A program made the position numbers and the translations under genes. Of a stretch of 56,585 nucleotides of DNA, positions 34,125-42,584 are shown one piece after another. The stretch is from positions 1 through 56,585 of the forward strand of contig CAMAYU010000018.1 of the NCBI GenBank assembly GCA_945862235.1, written 5' to 3'. Within the stretch, counting starts at the first letter, position 1; the number at the start of each line of letters is the position of its first letter. This stretch comes from Schlesneria paludicola DSM 18645 (lineage in GTDB: Bacteria; Planctomycetota; Planctomycetia; Planctomycetales; Planctomycetaceae). The notes beneath the pieces were generated by a model that was not told the origin of the DNA, ran no database searches, and saw only the letters and a list, made by a program, of their open reading frames with translations.

Positions 34125-34157
34125 ACGGGGCCGACTTCACAGTCGGCCCCGTTTTTT
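34125..34157 (+). terminator. Intrinsic terminator of the DUF1598 gene
   Basis: ACGGGGCCGACT-TCAC-AGTCGGCCCCGT forms a perfect 12-bp stem (34125-34136 with 34141-34152) followed directly by a T6 run. It lies 34 nt after the gene's stop. This is the only textbook terminator in the window. Confidence 0.95.
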
Positions 34158-34221
34158 ATTTGTGGCCGAACGAAATCGAGCGACCTCGACAGCGACGCAG
34201 CCCGGCGCGAGAATCGCGTTA

Positions 34222-34499
34222 GAATCGGCGCATCAATCACTGCCGCAATTTGGTGAGCCGGGTGCCGTAAGGCCCCGGACTTTACGTCGAGGAAATCCGG
34301 GGGCTTACGGCCAATGGCACTCACTTTGAGCGGCAAGGCGCTAGCCGCCAGTAAACGGAGTTGTGTTTCCAAGCAAAGAACCGGCGGCTAGCGCCGTACC
34401 GCTCACGGAATGAATGACAAAGTGGGTGCCATTGGGCTTACGGCACCGGGCTCACCAAAGCCAAATAGAAAACCCCGACGGTGATTGATGCGCCGATCC
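34222..34499. repeat. Palindromic element family A, copy split by a family B element
   Basis: The outer arms GAATCGGCGCATCAATCAC (34222-34240) and GTGATTGATGCGCCGATCC (34481-34499) match at 18 of 19 bases. The inner arms carry the GAGCCGGGTGCCGTAAGG word. The right inner arm is interrupted by element B at 34312-34434, with GGCTTACGGC present on both sides (34302-34311 and 34435-34444). Without B, the palindrome reads like the intact copy at 27078-27222. Confidence 0.93.
34312..34434. mobile_element. Family B element, copy 2: MITE-like insertion with 10-bp target duplication
   Basis: A 123-bp element with end inverted repeats CAATGGCACTCACTTT and AAAGTGGGTGCCATTG (15 of 16). It contains the long core palindrome GCGCTAGCCGCC...GGCGGCTAGCGC. 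A 10-bp direct repeat GGCTTACGGC flanks it. It has no coding capacity. This is the form expected of a small non-autonomous transposable element; no transposase gene is in the window. Confidence 0.8.
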
Positions 34500-34548
34500 T
34501 AAGCAGTGTTGACGACGACCGCACGAAATATGGAACAGCCCCGCTCTC

Positions 34549-35970
34549 ATGTCTGACTCCGCGCCCCTGCCTGATGCGAACATGACCTCGGTGATTCCCG
34601 AGGCTCCCAGCGAGACTGCGTTCCCCTCGCAAATCGATTCGACACCGACCACAGAAGACCATTCAACCGACAACCTGCCGCCGCGTGAGAAGGTGAAGTT
34701 GTTTCCCACGACGCCGGGCATCTATCTGATGAAGGACTCCGTCGGCCGCGTGATCTACGTCGGCAAGGCAGTCAACCTGCGCAGCCGCGCGTCGAGCTAC
34801 TTCACAAAGATCGCTGCCGAGGACTCGCGCACCGCCAACCTCGTCCCCGAGATCTGCGACATCGATTTCATTCCGTCCGAGAGTGAGGTCGATGCACTGC
34901 TGCTCGAAGCGCGACTGATCAAGGACATCCAGCCGCGTTTCAACACGGCGCTCAAGGACGACAAGACGTTTCCGTACTTGGAAATCTTCGTGCGTGAAGA
35001 GTTCCCACGCGTCGAGTTCACGCGCAAGCCGCAGCCACGCGGGACGAGGCTGTACGGCCCGTTTCTCAATTCGCGGCAACTGCGCGGCGCGATCGTTGTC
35101 CTCCAGCAGGTCTTTCGATTTCGCACTTGCTCGCTCAAGATCAAAGAGGCGGATGAACGCTGGCGCTGGTTCCGGCCGTGTCTGCTCGCGAGCCTCAATC
35201 AATGCACGGCTCCATGCAATCTGAGGATCTCGCGCGAAGAATATCGCCACGACATCCGTCGGCTGCGGCTGTTCCTCGAAGGAAAACGGAAGCGGCTCTT
35301 CCGCGAACTGCGTGAGGAAATGTTGGCCGCATCGAAAGAGTTGAAGTTTGAAAAGGCCGCCCGGCTGCGCGATCAAATCAAGAACTTGGAGGGACTGAAC
35401 TTTTGCGGAAACCTCAAGGACCACGCACAGCCCGAGGCATTTCAGATCGATCCACGCAAGGGACTGCTCGGCCTGAAAAAGGTCTTCAACCTGACGAAGC
35501 TGCCACGTCGGATCGAAGGGATGGACATCGCCCACTTGCAGGGGGGTGAGACCGTCGCGAGCTGCGTGCAGTTCATTGACGGACTGCCGTTCAAGCACGG
35601 CTACAAGCGGTTCCAAATCAAGACGGTCGAGGGCGTCGATGACTTCGCCTCGATGCGTGAAGTTGTCAGCCGCCACTTCCGCCGACTGCAACAAGAAGGG
35701 GAAGCCTTCCCGGACATCCTGCTGATCGACGGTGGCAAAGGGCAACTCGGCGCGGCGATGGCGGCGCTCGAAAGCATTGGCGTCACGGCCCCGTTCGTCT
35801 GCTCGCTGGCCAAGCGCGAGGAAGAAATCTACCTGCCGGGCGAGTCCGACCCGAAGGTCCTGAGCAAGCACTCCTTCGCACTGCGCCTGTTGCAATACGT
35901 GCGAGACGAATCCCACCGCTTTGCTCAGCACTACCACCACCTGCTCAGAAAGAAATCAACGCTGACGTAA
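34549..35970 (+). CDS. uvrC: Excinuclease subunit UvrC, short form without C-terminal HhH region
   Basis: A 473-residue UvrC, compared with about 600 in typical bacteria. An unusual ~48-residue polar N-terminal extension precedes the GIY-YIG nuclease (PGIYLMKDSVGRVIYVGKAV near 56-75). The UVR motif that binds UvrB is near 265-300 (LKFEKAARLRDQIKNLE). The second, RNase-H-like nuclease is complete: RIEGMDIAHLQGG, LLIDGGKGQLGAA and the final RDESHRFAQHYHHL with its catalytic His. The protein then stops at RKKSTLT, so the tandem helix-hairpin-helix domain that binds DNA at the 5' incision is missing. The stop is 32 nt from a family D palindrome. Confidence 0.93.
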   Translation: MSDSAPLPDANMTSVIPEAPSETAFPSQIDSTPTTEDHSTDNLPPREKVKLFPTTPGIYLMKDSVGRVIYVGKAVNLRSRASSYFTKIAAEDSRTANLVPEICDIDFIPSESEVDALLLEARLIKDIQPRFNTALKDDKTFPYLEIFVREEFPRVEFTRKPQPRGTRLYGPFLNSRQLRGAIVVLQQVFRFRTCSLKIKEADERWRWFRPCLLASLNQCTAPCNLRISREEYRHDIRRLRLFLEGKRKRLFRELREEMLAASKELKFEKAARLRDQIKNLEGLNFCGNLKDHAQPEAFQIDPRKGLLGLKKVFNLTKLPRRIEGMDIAHLQGGETVASCVQFIDGLPFKHGYKRFQIKTVEGVDDFASMREVVSRHFRRLQQEGEAFPDILLIDGGKGQLGAAMAALESIGVTAPFVCSLAKREEEIYLPGESDPKVLSKHSFALRLLQYVRDESHRFAQHYHHLLRKKSTLT

Positions 35971-36002
35971 CCAGTACACGTTGAGAACAGACGAACTGGA
36001 GT

Positions 36003-36102
36003 CGTAGTCCGGCCCCCTTGGTCCCGACGAAGCGGTGATTACTAGCCCGGCGAGTTGCTCGCATTTGTGGTGCCTCGCCCGGACCAAAGGGGCCGGACTA
36101 CG
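36003..36102. repeat. Palindromic element family D, copy 2
   Basis: CGTAGTCCGGCCCCCTTGGTCC at its left end (36003-36024) pairs with the right end 36081-36102 at 21 of 22 bases. The loop (GAAGCGGTGATTACTAGCC...) differs from the loops of the other D copies. Confidence 0.93.
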
Positions 36103-36202
36103 GCTGCGACTTTTGACGAAACATCATGCTTGCCTTCTGTCTCGCTCGCTGCCCACACTTGCTGCCGCTGTCTGTGATCGAACCGCACTCGGGAGTCCCC
36201 CC

Positions 36203-37090
36203 ATGTCTCAACCGCGCGACGACATCATTCTCTGGGGACAGAACGCTCCGTTGCGGCGATTCTTGATCGTGTCGAACCTGATGCTGTGTTGGATCGGGTG
36301 CGATCTGACGCTGCAAACATTGTCGAACGTGAACATGGTGGGGCACGACTTCTGGATCGTCGCACACCAAGTCACCGGCATTCCGTGGCAGCGGATGCTG
36401 TTGGACGATTGGCCGATCGACATGTGGCGGTTGCATCTGTACACGGCCTATTCGTTGCCGGCGATTGGCCTGTTGATGCTCGTGCTGCTCGACCGGTTGG
36501 TCAGTCAGGGAGAGACACGTCTGCCGAAGCTGGTCACCTGGTGCGGGGCGGCATTCATCGTGGGCGGCGCGCTCTGTGACATTTCCGTCACTGTGGCGTG
36601 CAGCCCCGATCTGGCGATGGAAGGGAACCCGTATGTTCGCGTCCTGATCGACTCGCAACATCCGCTCGCGTTCGTTTACGCGCATGCGCTTATCACGCAG
36701 TCGCTGTACATCACGCTGTTCTGCGGGCTGTGGCTCGGCTTTCTGCGGCACCGGCAGACGATCGCCGACACTATTTCAGCGTCGGCTCCGGTCGGCTGGT
36801 TCGGCTTTTTGAAGGCGGCGACTGGCGGTGCTCATCTCACCACGCGGCAATGGCTCGTGCCGTTGAGAATGTCCGACGTTCCGCTGCTGTATCACTACGT
36901 GTGGCTGGTCGCAATTCCGGTCGTGTTTGGGATCAGCCTGTTCCGGTGGTATGCGGCGTTGGAATGGTTGGGCTTCGTGGAGCCCGCGTTCTCGACGCGG
37001 TTCCTCGTCGTGGTGCATGGCGTCTTCAGCACGCTGGTCCTGTACTTCCTCACGATGTGGCGACTGTCTCGCCCACTGCCACAGGTGTGA
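36203..37090 (+). CDS. Multi-pass membrane protein, function unknown
   Basis: A 295-residue protein with about seven hydrophobic segments: FLIVSNLMLCWIGCDLTLQT, TAYSLPAIGLLMLVLLDRLV, LVTWCGAAFIVGGALCDISV, AHALITQSLYITLFCGLWLG, YHYVWLVAIPVVFGISLF, and FLVVVHGVFSTLVLYFLTMW are the clearest. No catalytic motif or family signature was recognised. ATG 36203 is used because it gives a short polar N-terminus before the first helix; the frame is open back to 36035 through a D palindrome and has no likely start there. Convergent with fmt, 37 nt away. Confidence 0.72.
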   Translation: MSQPRDDIILWGQNAPLRRFLIVSNLMLCWIGCDLTLQTLSNVNMVGHDFWIVAHQVTGIPWQRMLLDDWPIDMWRLHLYTAYSLPAIGLLMLVLLDRLVSQGETRLPKLVTWCGAAFIVGGALCDISVTVACSPDLAMEGNPYVRVLIDSQHPLAFVYAHALITQSLYITLFCGLWLGFLRHRQTIADTISASAPVGWFGFLKAATGGAHLTTRQWLVPLRMSDVPLLYHYVWLVAIPVVFGISLFRWYAALEWLGFVEPAFSTRFLVVVHGVFSTLVLYFLTMWRLSRPLPQV

Positions 37091-37127
37091 GCCGCTCGGA
37101 AGCGAACCAGCCGACGCGGTACTACGC

Positions 37128-38081
37128 TCACGCAAACTGGTCACCGAGGACAACGCGGCGACCTCGCAGGAAATCGGCGGTTGTCATGGGACGTTTGCCG
37201 TCGGGTTGGAGCGAGATGATTTTGAGGTGGCCTTCGCCGCACGAGACCACGAGTTGATGATCTGCGACGCTGGTGACCGCGCCCGGCGCGGCCGCTTCGT
37301 GTGAGTCGGGGGCGACCGTTTCGACGGCGAGGATCAGCAATCGTAGCGGCGGTTTGTCGAGCTGATGCAGTTCGGTGAACGAACCGGGCCAAGGCTGCAT
37401 GCCTCGCACATGGCGGGCGATCTGTTCGGCGGATTGCATCCAAGTGATACGACCGTCGGGCTTGGAAAGCTTGCGGACGCGAGTCACCAGCGCCGGGTCT
37501 TGCAGCTCGCGTGAGACTGTTCCCGCCATGATCTCGTCGATCACGCGCAACGTCAGCGGGACCGCGAGCGCCGCCAGTCGCTGTTCGAGTTGTCCGGTCG
37601 TTTCACTCAGGTCGATCGGCGTGCTGACCCGGCCGAGCATCGGACCCGCGTCCATCTTCGGTTCGATCTCAATGATCGTCACGCCGGTCTCGGCATCGCC
37701 GTTCAAGATCGCAGCGTGAATGGGTGTCGCGCCGCGGTACTTTGGCAACAGCGACGCATGGATATTGATCGTGCCGCGCGGCGGAACGGCGAGTACAGCG
37801 GGAGAGAGCATCTGACCGTACGCTGCCACGACGAAGAGGTCCGCGTTCAGAGCCTGCAAGTCGGCGACGGCCTCATCGGTTTTGATCGAGTCGGGTTGGA
37901 GAACGGTCACGCCTCGCTCGACGGCGGCGAGCTTGAGCGGGTTGACGTGCTGATGATGCCCGCGTCCCGTGCGATCTGGCTGAGTCACCAAGCCGACAAT
38001 CTGATGCGGCGATTCCAGCAACGCGAGAAACGATGGCAGGGCCAGATTGCCGGTCCCCATAAAAACGATGCGAAGACTCAC
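37128..38081 (-). CDS. fmt: Methionyl-tRNA formyltransferase
   Basis: A 317-residue enzyme that formylates initiator Met-tRNA using 10-formyl-tetrahydrofolate. SLRIVFMGTGNLALPSFLAL is the standard start. The catalytic site is complete: Asn106 and His108 in TINIHASLLPKYRGATPIHA, and Asp144 in EPKMDAGPML. The C-terminal OB-fold domain follows. The start is GTG at 38081 with AAGGA about 11 nt upstream; the longer frame to 38195 would add a non-homologous leader. The usual neighbour def (peptide deformylase) is not in the window. Confidence 0.96.
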   Translation of the reverse strand: MSLRIVFMGTGNLALPSFLALLESPHQIVGLVTQPDRTGRGHHQHVNPLKLAAVERGVTVLQPDSIKTDEAVADLQALNADLFVVAAYGQMLSPAVLAVPPRGTINIHASLLPKYRGATPIHAAILNGDAETGVTIIEIEPKMDAGPMLGRVSTPIDLSETTGQLEQRLAALAVPLTLRVIDEIMAGTVSRELQDPALVTRVRKLSKPDGRITWMQSAEQIARHVRGMQPWPGSFTELHQLDKPPLRLLILAVETVAPDSHEAAAPGAVTSVADHQLVVSCGEGHLKIISLQPDGKRPMTTADFLRGRRVVLGDQFA

Positions 38082-38153
38082 GACGGCAGGTTCCTTGATG
38101 TAGGACGAGTGTTCTCGACGCGCCGAATAAATTGGCTGCGGGGCGGCGTCAGT

Positions 38154-38250
38154 AGCCTGTTGATGAACCTTCGAGTAGGCGGCTCGCCTGCTCACATTTC
38201 CAGCTGGAGAACACGGGCGAGCCGCCTGTGCTACGGTTTTTCAACAGGCT
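38154..38250. repeat. Palindromic element family C, copy 3 (complete)
   Basis: This is the most complete C element: perfect 10-bp ends AGCCTGTTGA (38154-38163) and TCAACAGGCT (38241-38250) with the core GAGTAGGCGGCTCGCC...GGCGAGCCGCCTGTGC. It is 97 bp long. No direct repeat was found on its flanks. A variant of the GGCGTCAG word touches its left end. Confidence 0.92.
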
Positions 38251-38312
38251 GGTATCGCCACCTCGCTCGCCGGTTTATCGGGAGCGTCCATCCGGTCCAC
38301 CATTCAATCCCG

Positions 38313-39140
38313 TTACTCCGCAGGCGGGCGTTCTTGCTGGAGGTGGAATTTTTTCACGATGTTGCGGCGGAGAATGGGACCGAACCAGCGGGCGTAGCGC
38401 GACATCCATGCGATCAGTTTGCCGTGCAGCGGGAAGATGATGACCTCCTGATTGCGGCGCACGCCACGCAACATCAGTTTGGCGGCTCGCTCGGGTGAGA
38501 TGGCCATTCGCGCACCAACCGCCGTCGTTTCTCGAAAGGGAGCCTTGCCGATTCCGACTCCGTTGTCGAACAGATGCGTGGCGATGAAACCGGGGCACGC
38601 GACGCTGATTTTGACGCCGTACCACTCTGCCTCGGATCGCATCGACATGCTCATCCCGACGACCGCATGTTTGGTCATCGCGTAGGAAGACGACAACGGC
38701 AATGGCGCAACACCCGCGATCGACGCCGTGTTGATGATGTGGCCGAACTTCTGTTTCGCCATGACTCGGTATGCGGCCATCGTCCCCCAGATGCAGCCTT
38801 CCACGTTCACCGCCAAGATGCTGCGCCACTGTTCGGGCGTCATCTCGATCGTGTCGCCCGCGATGGCGAACCCGGCGTTGTTGAACATGAAGTCGAGGTG
38901 CCCGTGTCGAGCGGCAACCTCTTCGACGACGCGGTCGCATTCGGGCTGCTGCGTGACATCGAGCCGCACGGCCTCGGCCTGCCCCCCGGCAGCGATCAGT
39001 GCGGCAACGGTCTCGTGAGCGGCCGCTTCGTTGAGATCGGCCACCACCACGAACACTCCGTCGCGCACCAATTCCTGGCACAGGGCGCGACCCAACCCCG
39101 AGGCACCGCCCGTCACAATGGCCACTCGCCGATCCGTCAT
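38313..39140 (-). CDS. Short-chain dehydrogenase/reductase
   Basis: A 275-residue classical SDR. VAIVTGGASGLGRAL (TGxxxGxG at 10-17) binds the nicotinamide cofactor. Asp at the end of strand 2 (VVVADLNEA) favours NAD over NADP. NNAG is at 87-90, and the active site is Ser140, Tyr153 and Lys157 (SSYAMTKHAV). A C-terminal tail after ~230 is hydrophobic and basic (GKLIAWMSRYARWFGPILRR then NIVKKFHL), as in SDRs attached to membranes that act on lipids or retinoid-like substrates. The substrate is unknown. It lies alone between two palindromes. Confidence 0.92.
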   Translation of the reverse strand: MTDRRVAIVTGGASGLGRALCQELVRDGVFVVVADLNEAAAHETVAALIAAGGQAEAVRLDVTQQPECDRVVEEVAARHGHLDFMFNNAGFAIAGDTIEMTPEQWRSILAVNVEGCIWGTMAAYRVMAKQKFGHIINTASIAGVAPLPLSSSYAMTKHAVVGMSMSMRSEAEWYGVKISVACPGFIATHLFDNGVGIGKAPFRETTAVGARMAISPERAAKLMLRGVRRNQEVIIFPLHGKLIAWMSRYARWFGPILRRNIVKKFHLQQERPPAE

Positions 39141-39177
39141 CGCTTCAAAACCTTTCTCGGTTGGTTACTGCAGTTCA

Positions 39178-39265
39178 TTTAACCGCGTGGGCAACGCCCC
39201 GCGGTCGATGCACAGGAGAGTCTGTTTCACCGCTTGACGCGCGGGGCGTTGCCGACGCGGTTAAA
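39178..39265. repeat. 26-bp inverted repeat (TTTAACCGCG word)
   Basis: The arms 39178-39203 and 39240-39265 match at 25 of 26 bases (TTTAACCGCGTGGGCAACGC...). It lies between the SDR gene and the ornithine-cyclodeaminase-family gene, both on the minus strand. Confidence 0.93.
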
Positions 39266-39290
39266 CGATTCATCACAAGGATTACTGCGA

Positions 39291-40250
39291 TCAGAACGGC
39301 AGCAGCTGGCCAATTCCTTCCGCGCGGGCACGTTCAAACACGCGCACGGCCACGGCGAGGTCTTCCAGTCCGATGCCGACCGACTTGAACAGGGTGATGT
39401 CTTCCGGGTGTGCCCGGCCGGTCTCGCGACCCTGCACCACGTCGGACAGTTCGTGAACGCGGGACCAGTCGAGGCTGCCATCTTCGATCGCGGGAACGAA
39501 GTCGCCAGCCTCCAACTTGCAGGCGTCGAGGCTGTCGCACGCAATGTGATCGGCGCGACGGATCGTGGTGACATCGATCTCGGCCTTCGTCAGATAGTTG
39601 CTCCCGATGACGTTCAGGTGAGTCCCCTCGGCGAGCGAATGTCCGTCGAAGAGTGGCACGCGGCTGGTGGTGGCGCAGACCACGATGTCTTTTTCAGCGG
39701 CAGCCTCTTCGGGCGAATGAACGGCGACGACGGGAACATTGCAAAACTCGGTCATCTCAGCGGCGAAGGCGCGACGACGGGCATCGTCTCTTCCGTACAC
39801 TTCGATCCGTTCAATCCGTCTCACGCTGCACACCGCTTTGAGCTGTGCCTTGGCTTGGAACCCGGTGCCAAAGCAACCGACGATTTTCGCGTCCGGTCGA
39901 GCCATAAACTTAGTGGCAACACCCGACGCGGCTCCCGTTCGCATCTGGCCGAGCAAGTTGGCTTCGATCAATGCGACGGGTTGACCAGTCTTGGCGTCAA
40001 ACAGTCCGAACTGGAATCTCGCCCCTTTAGGAGTGGTCACGTAAGACTTGTAGCCCACGTAACCGAGCGGTTCGGAACCGGCCGACAGCACATGCAGCGT
40101 CGCACCATGTCCGCCGGCAACACGGCGACGCGGCTGATGTTCGGCCCGTTCATCGCCCCATTGACGAAAGGCATCTTCCACGGACTCGATCGCCCCATTG
40201 ATGTCGAGCAACCAGGCCACATCTTCTTCAGTGAGATAAAGCGCGGACAT
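39291..40250 (-). CDS. Ornithine cyclodeaminase / mu-crystallin family protein
   Basis: A 319-residue protein. ALYLTEEDVAWLLDINGAIE is the N-terminal dimerisation part. GQMRTGAASGVATKFMARPD contains the conserved Arg-Thr-Gly-Ala substrate region, and IVGCFGTGFQAKAQLKAVCS is the NAD-binding Rossmann motif. NVIGSNYLTKAEID and HELSDVVQGRETGR match late family blocks. Members act as ornithine cyclodeaminases, alanine or other amino/imino-acid dehydrogenases; the reaction here cannot be chosen by eye. GGAGG lies 8 nt before ATG 40250, which is preferred over the ATG at 40265. Confidence 0.92.
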   Translation of the reverse strand: MSALYLTEEDVAWLLDINGAIESVEDAFRQWGDERAEHQPRRRVAGGHGATLHVLSAGSEPLGYVGYKSYVTTPKGARFQFGLFDAKTGQPVALIEANLLGQMRTGAASGVATKFMARPDAKIVGCFGTGFQAKAQLKAVCSVRRIERIEVYGRDDARRRAFAAEMTEFCNVPVVAVHSPEEAAAEKDIVVCATTSRVPLFDGHSLAEGTHLNVIGSNYLTKAEIDVTTIRRADHIACDSLDACKLEAGDFVPAIEDGSLDWSRVHELSDVVQGRETGRAHPEDITLFKSVGIGLEDLAVAVRVFERARAEGIGQLLPF

Positions 40251-40393
40251 GGGAAGGACCTCCATAGAAAGGGGTAGTTCATCACCACATCAGATCGGCA
40301 CGTTGTTGGTTCAGCCGGTCGTTCTGACGCGACGGCATCCTACCGTGCGAACGATCAGTCGCACTCTCGCGTACACGATTTTCTCACGGCCAC

Positions 40394-40431
40394 GCCGAAG
40401 TCCGCCTAACAAAGCTAAGCCGGACTTCGGC
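40394..40431. repeat. Short inverted repeat (AAGTCCG word)
   Basis: GCCGAAGTCCG (40394-40404) pairs with CGGACTTCGGC (40421-40431). The loop CCTAACAAAGCTAAG resembles CTAACAAAG at 27892, next to an AAGTCCGG word; 21994-22021 uses the same stem. Confidence 0.75.
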
Positions 40432-40471
40432 AACTCGACTTCCACCACGAACAACCTGCCCTACTTGCCGG

Positions 40472-42010
40472 TCAGGATTCGGCGACGATCTTGGCGATGT
40501 CGTTGAAGTCGTTCTTGAGGGACCGGTACAGCTTGCCATACATCGGGTACGACTTGGTGTAGATCCGCTTGGCTTCGGCTTGCGGGTCCGTGCTGCTCGT
40601 CACCTTGATCAGTGCAGAGCAAGCTTCAACCACGCCTTTGAAGCGTCCGGTCCCCGCTGCGGCGAGCAGAGCCGCGCCGAACGCGGGGCCTTCCTCGGCG
40701 TTGATCATGCTCACACGACGGCCATACACGTCGGCCTGCATCTGACGCCAGAAGTCGCTGCGTGCTCCGCCGCCCGAGAGACGGATCTCGCGGATCGGGA
40801 TGCGCATTTCGTTGATGACTTCGAGGCAGTCACGCATCGCATACGTCGCCCCTTCCATGATCGAACGAATGATGGCCGACCGGCCGTGGCGCAGGCTCAG
40901 ACCGATGAAACAGCCGCGTGCGTTGGGGTCCGCATGGGGCGTGCGCTCACCGGTGAGATACGGCAGGAAGAAGAGACCTTCACAGCCGGGGGGAGCCTCG
41001 GCCGCTTGCTCGGTGATGATGTTGTAGGGGTCCGTCTTGATCTTCTTGGCGGCAGCGACTTCGGTCTCAGCCAATTGATTGCGATACCACTGCAAGCCGC
41101 CTCCTGCGGAGAGGACGCAGCCCATGATGTGCCACTTGCCGCGCACAGCATGACAGAACGTGTGAACGCGCCCGGTCGGGTCGATCTGCACATCGTCGCT
41201 GTGAGCGAAGACAACTCCGCTGGTCCCGAGGGTCGCCGAGATGATGCCTCGTTTGACGATGCCGTTCCCGACGGCACCGGCAGCTTGGTCACCGGCTCCC
41301 GCAACGACGGGAACACCCTTTTTGAGACCGAGCAGTTTCGCCGCCGCTTCCGTCAGCGTGCCAGTCACATCTTCGGACTCGAAAACTTTAGGGAGCAACG
41401 TCGATTTGATTTCGAGCTTCTCGAGCAGTGGCTTGCTCCACTGACGGTTCCGCACATCGAGCAGCAGCGTTCCCGAAGCATCGCTGACATCGGTCGCAAA
41501 CTCACCGGTCAGCTTGAGTCGCACGAAGTCTTTCGGCAGCAGAATCTGCGTCGTCTTGGCGTAGCTCTTTGGTTCGTTCTTTTGCAGCCAGAGAATCTTT
41601 GGCGCGGTGAACCCCGTGAGAGCGGGATTGGCGACCATCTCGATCAGTTTTGGGCGGCCACCGACGCGCGTTTCGATCTCGGCACATTCATCGGCGGTGC
41701 GCTGGTCATTCCACAGGATCGCGTGACGGATGACGTTTTGCTGCTTGTCGAGAAACACGCTGCCGTGCATCTGACCGCTGAGTCCAATCCCGGCCACTTC
41801 GTCTGGCTTGATCTTGCCGGTCTTGAGAACCTTCTTGACCGTCTCGATGGTCGCGTCCCACCAATCGTCGGGATTTTGCTCGGACCAACCGGGTCGTGGC
41901 GACATCAGGGGGTATTCGGCGGTGGCCGAGGCGAGGATGGTTCCGTCCTCACGCATGGCTATGGTTTTGGTCCCACTCGTGCCGATATCGATCCCCAAAA
42001 ATACAGCCAT
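40472..42010 (-). CDS. xylB: Xylulokinase (FGGY family)
   Basis: A 512-residue sugar kinase. [14 protein letters not shown] is the N-terminal ATP loop; [13 protein letters not shown] is the xylulose-binding motif typical of XylB. The catalytic Asp lies in [16 protein letters not shown], and the second domain shows [19 protein letters not shown] and [20 protein letters not shown]. It phosphorylates D-xylulose to feed the pentose-phosphate pathway. Length and motifs are normal. No xylose isomerase or transporter is beside it; deoC at the right window edge is the only other pentose-related gene. A long antisense reading frame on the plus strand is a shadow. Confidence 0.95.
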   Translation of the reverse strand: MAVFLGIDIGTSGTKTIAMREDGTILASATAEYPLMSPRPGWSEQNPDDWWDATIETVKKVLKTGKIKPDEVAGIGLSGQMHGSVFLDKQQNVIRHAILWNDQRTADECAEIETRVGGRPKLIEMVANPALTGFTAPKILWLQKNEPKSYAKTTQILLPKDFVRLKLTGEFATDVSDASGTLLLDVRNRQWSKPLLEKLEIKSTLLPKVFESEDVTGTLTEAAAKLLGLKKGVPVVAGAGDQAAGAVGNGIVKRGIISATLGTSGVVFAHSDDVQIDPTGRVHTFCHAVRGKWHIMGCVLSAGGGLQWYRNQLAETEVAAAKKIKTDPYNIITEQAAEAPPGCEGLFFLPYLTGERTPHADPNARGCFIGLSLRHGRSAIIRSIMEGATYAMRDCLEVINEMRIPIREIRLSGGGARSDFWRQMQADVYGRRVSMINAEEGPAFGAALLAAAGTGRFKGVVEACSALIKVTSSTDPQAEAKRIYTKSYPMYGKLYRSLKNDFNDIAKIVAES

Positions 42011-42584
42011 CGTGAGTGGTCCCTGGTGCAGGCGAGAGGAGTAGCGGAGTCAGCCGCGCAAGGCTCTATCGAACTCGCAGCAATGCGAGAGCGATCAGTC
42101 AAGTGCGGCGGCAGTCTATCAATCAAGAGGCTCATTCGCCACGAACTCCCGTCGAACGGCAGCTTCAGCCTCAAGCCGCGTCGAGTGCGCGCAGCGTCAA
42201 AGATCACGCCGCGCAATAGACCAGACCGGTCTTGCTGAGCGACCCGACCGCGCCTATAAACCCGCCCGCTTGGCCGGGTGTCTGTATTACTGACGGAGGT
42301 GCCAAAACTTTTCGGACGGCTTGGAACGATTCAACGGTGCATGCTAGACATGACCGGTTCTCGCCTTCCTACGCGACTCCACCGTCGCGATCGACCCCGA
42401 CTGAGCCACCCCGAGGCCGCGGTTTTCTGCTCGTCAGAGATCGCGGTCTCGGTCATTAGGCGACTGGCATCTGAAAGTAGACCGGTCACTCCGTGACCGG
42501 AAGCTTCGAGTGCCGGAGTGACTCGTCTACTTTGGGGTAAGCTATTTCCTGCCGCTCGCTTTACCGTCCCGCAGGACGGGCGCA
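42011..42584. other. Gene-poor gap with one inverted repeat
   Basis: No convincing gene was found between xylB and the decayed gene. AAAGTAGACCGGTCACTCC (42474-42492) pairs with GGAGTGACTCGTCTACTTT (42515-42533), 17 of 19 bases; its CTCCG-GAC words recall family E. The xylB promoter should lie at its left end but none is distinctive. Confidence 0.6.

Noticed and set aside
40580-42238. 552-codon open frame on the plus strand opposite xylB, and similar long antisense frames opposite the NagD-like gene (8313-9245) and uvrC (34663-35940)
   Set aside because: They mirror well-recognised genes, are rich in Arg/His/Asp from GC-rich codon shadows, and have no family-like motif or ribosome site.
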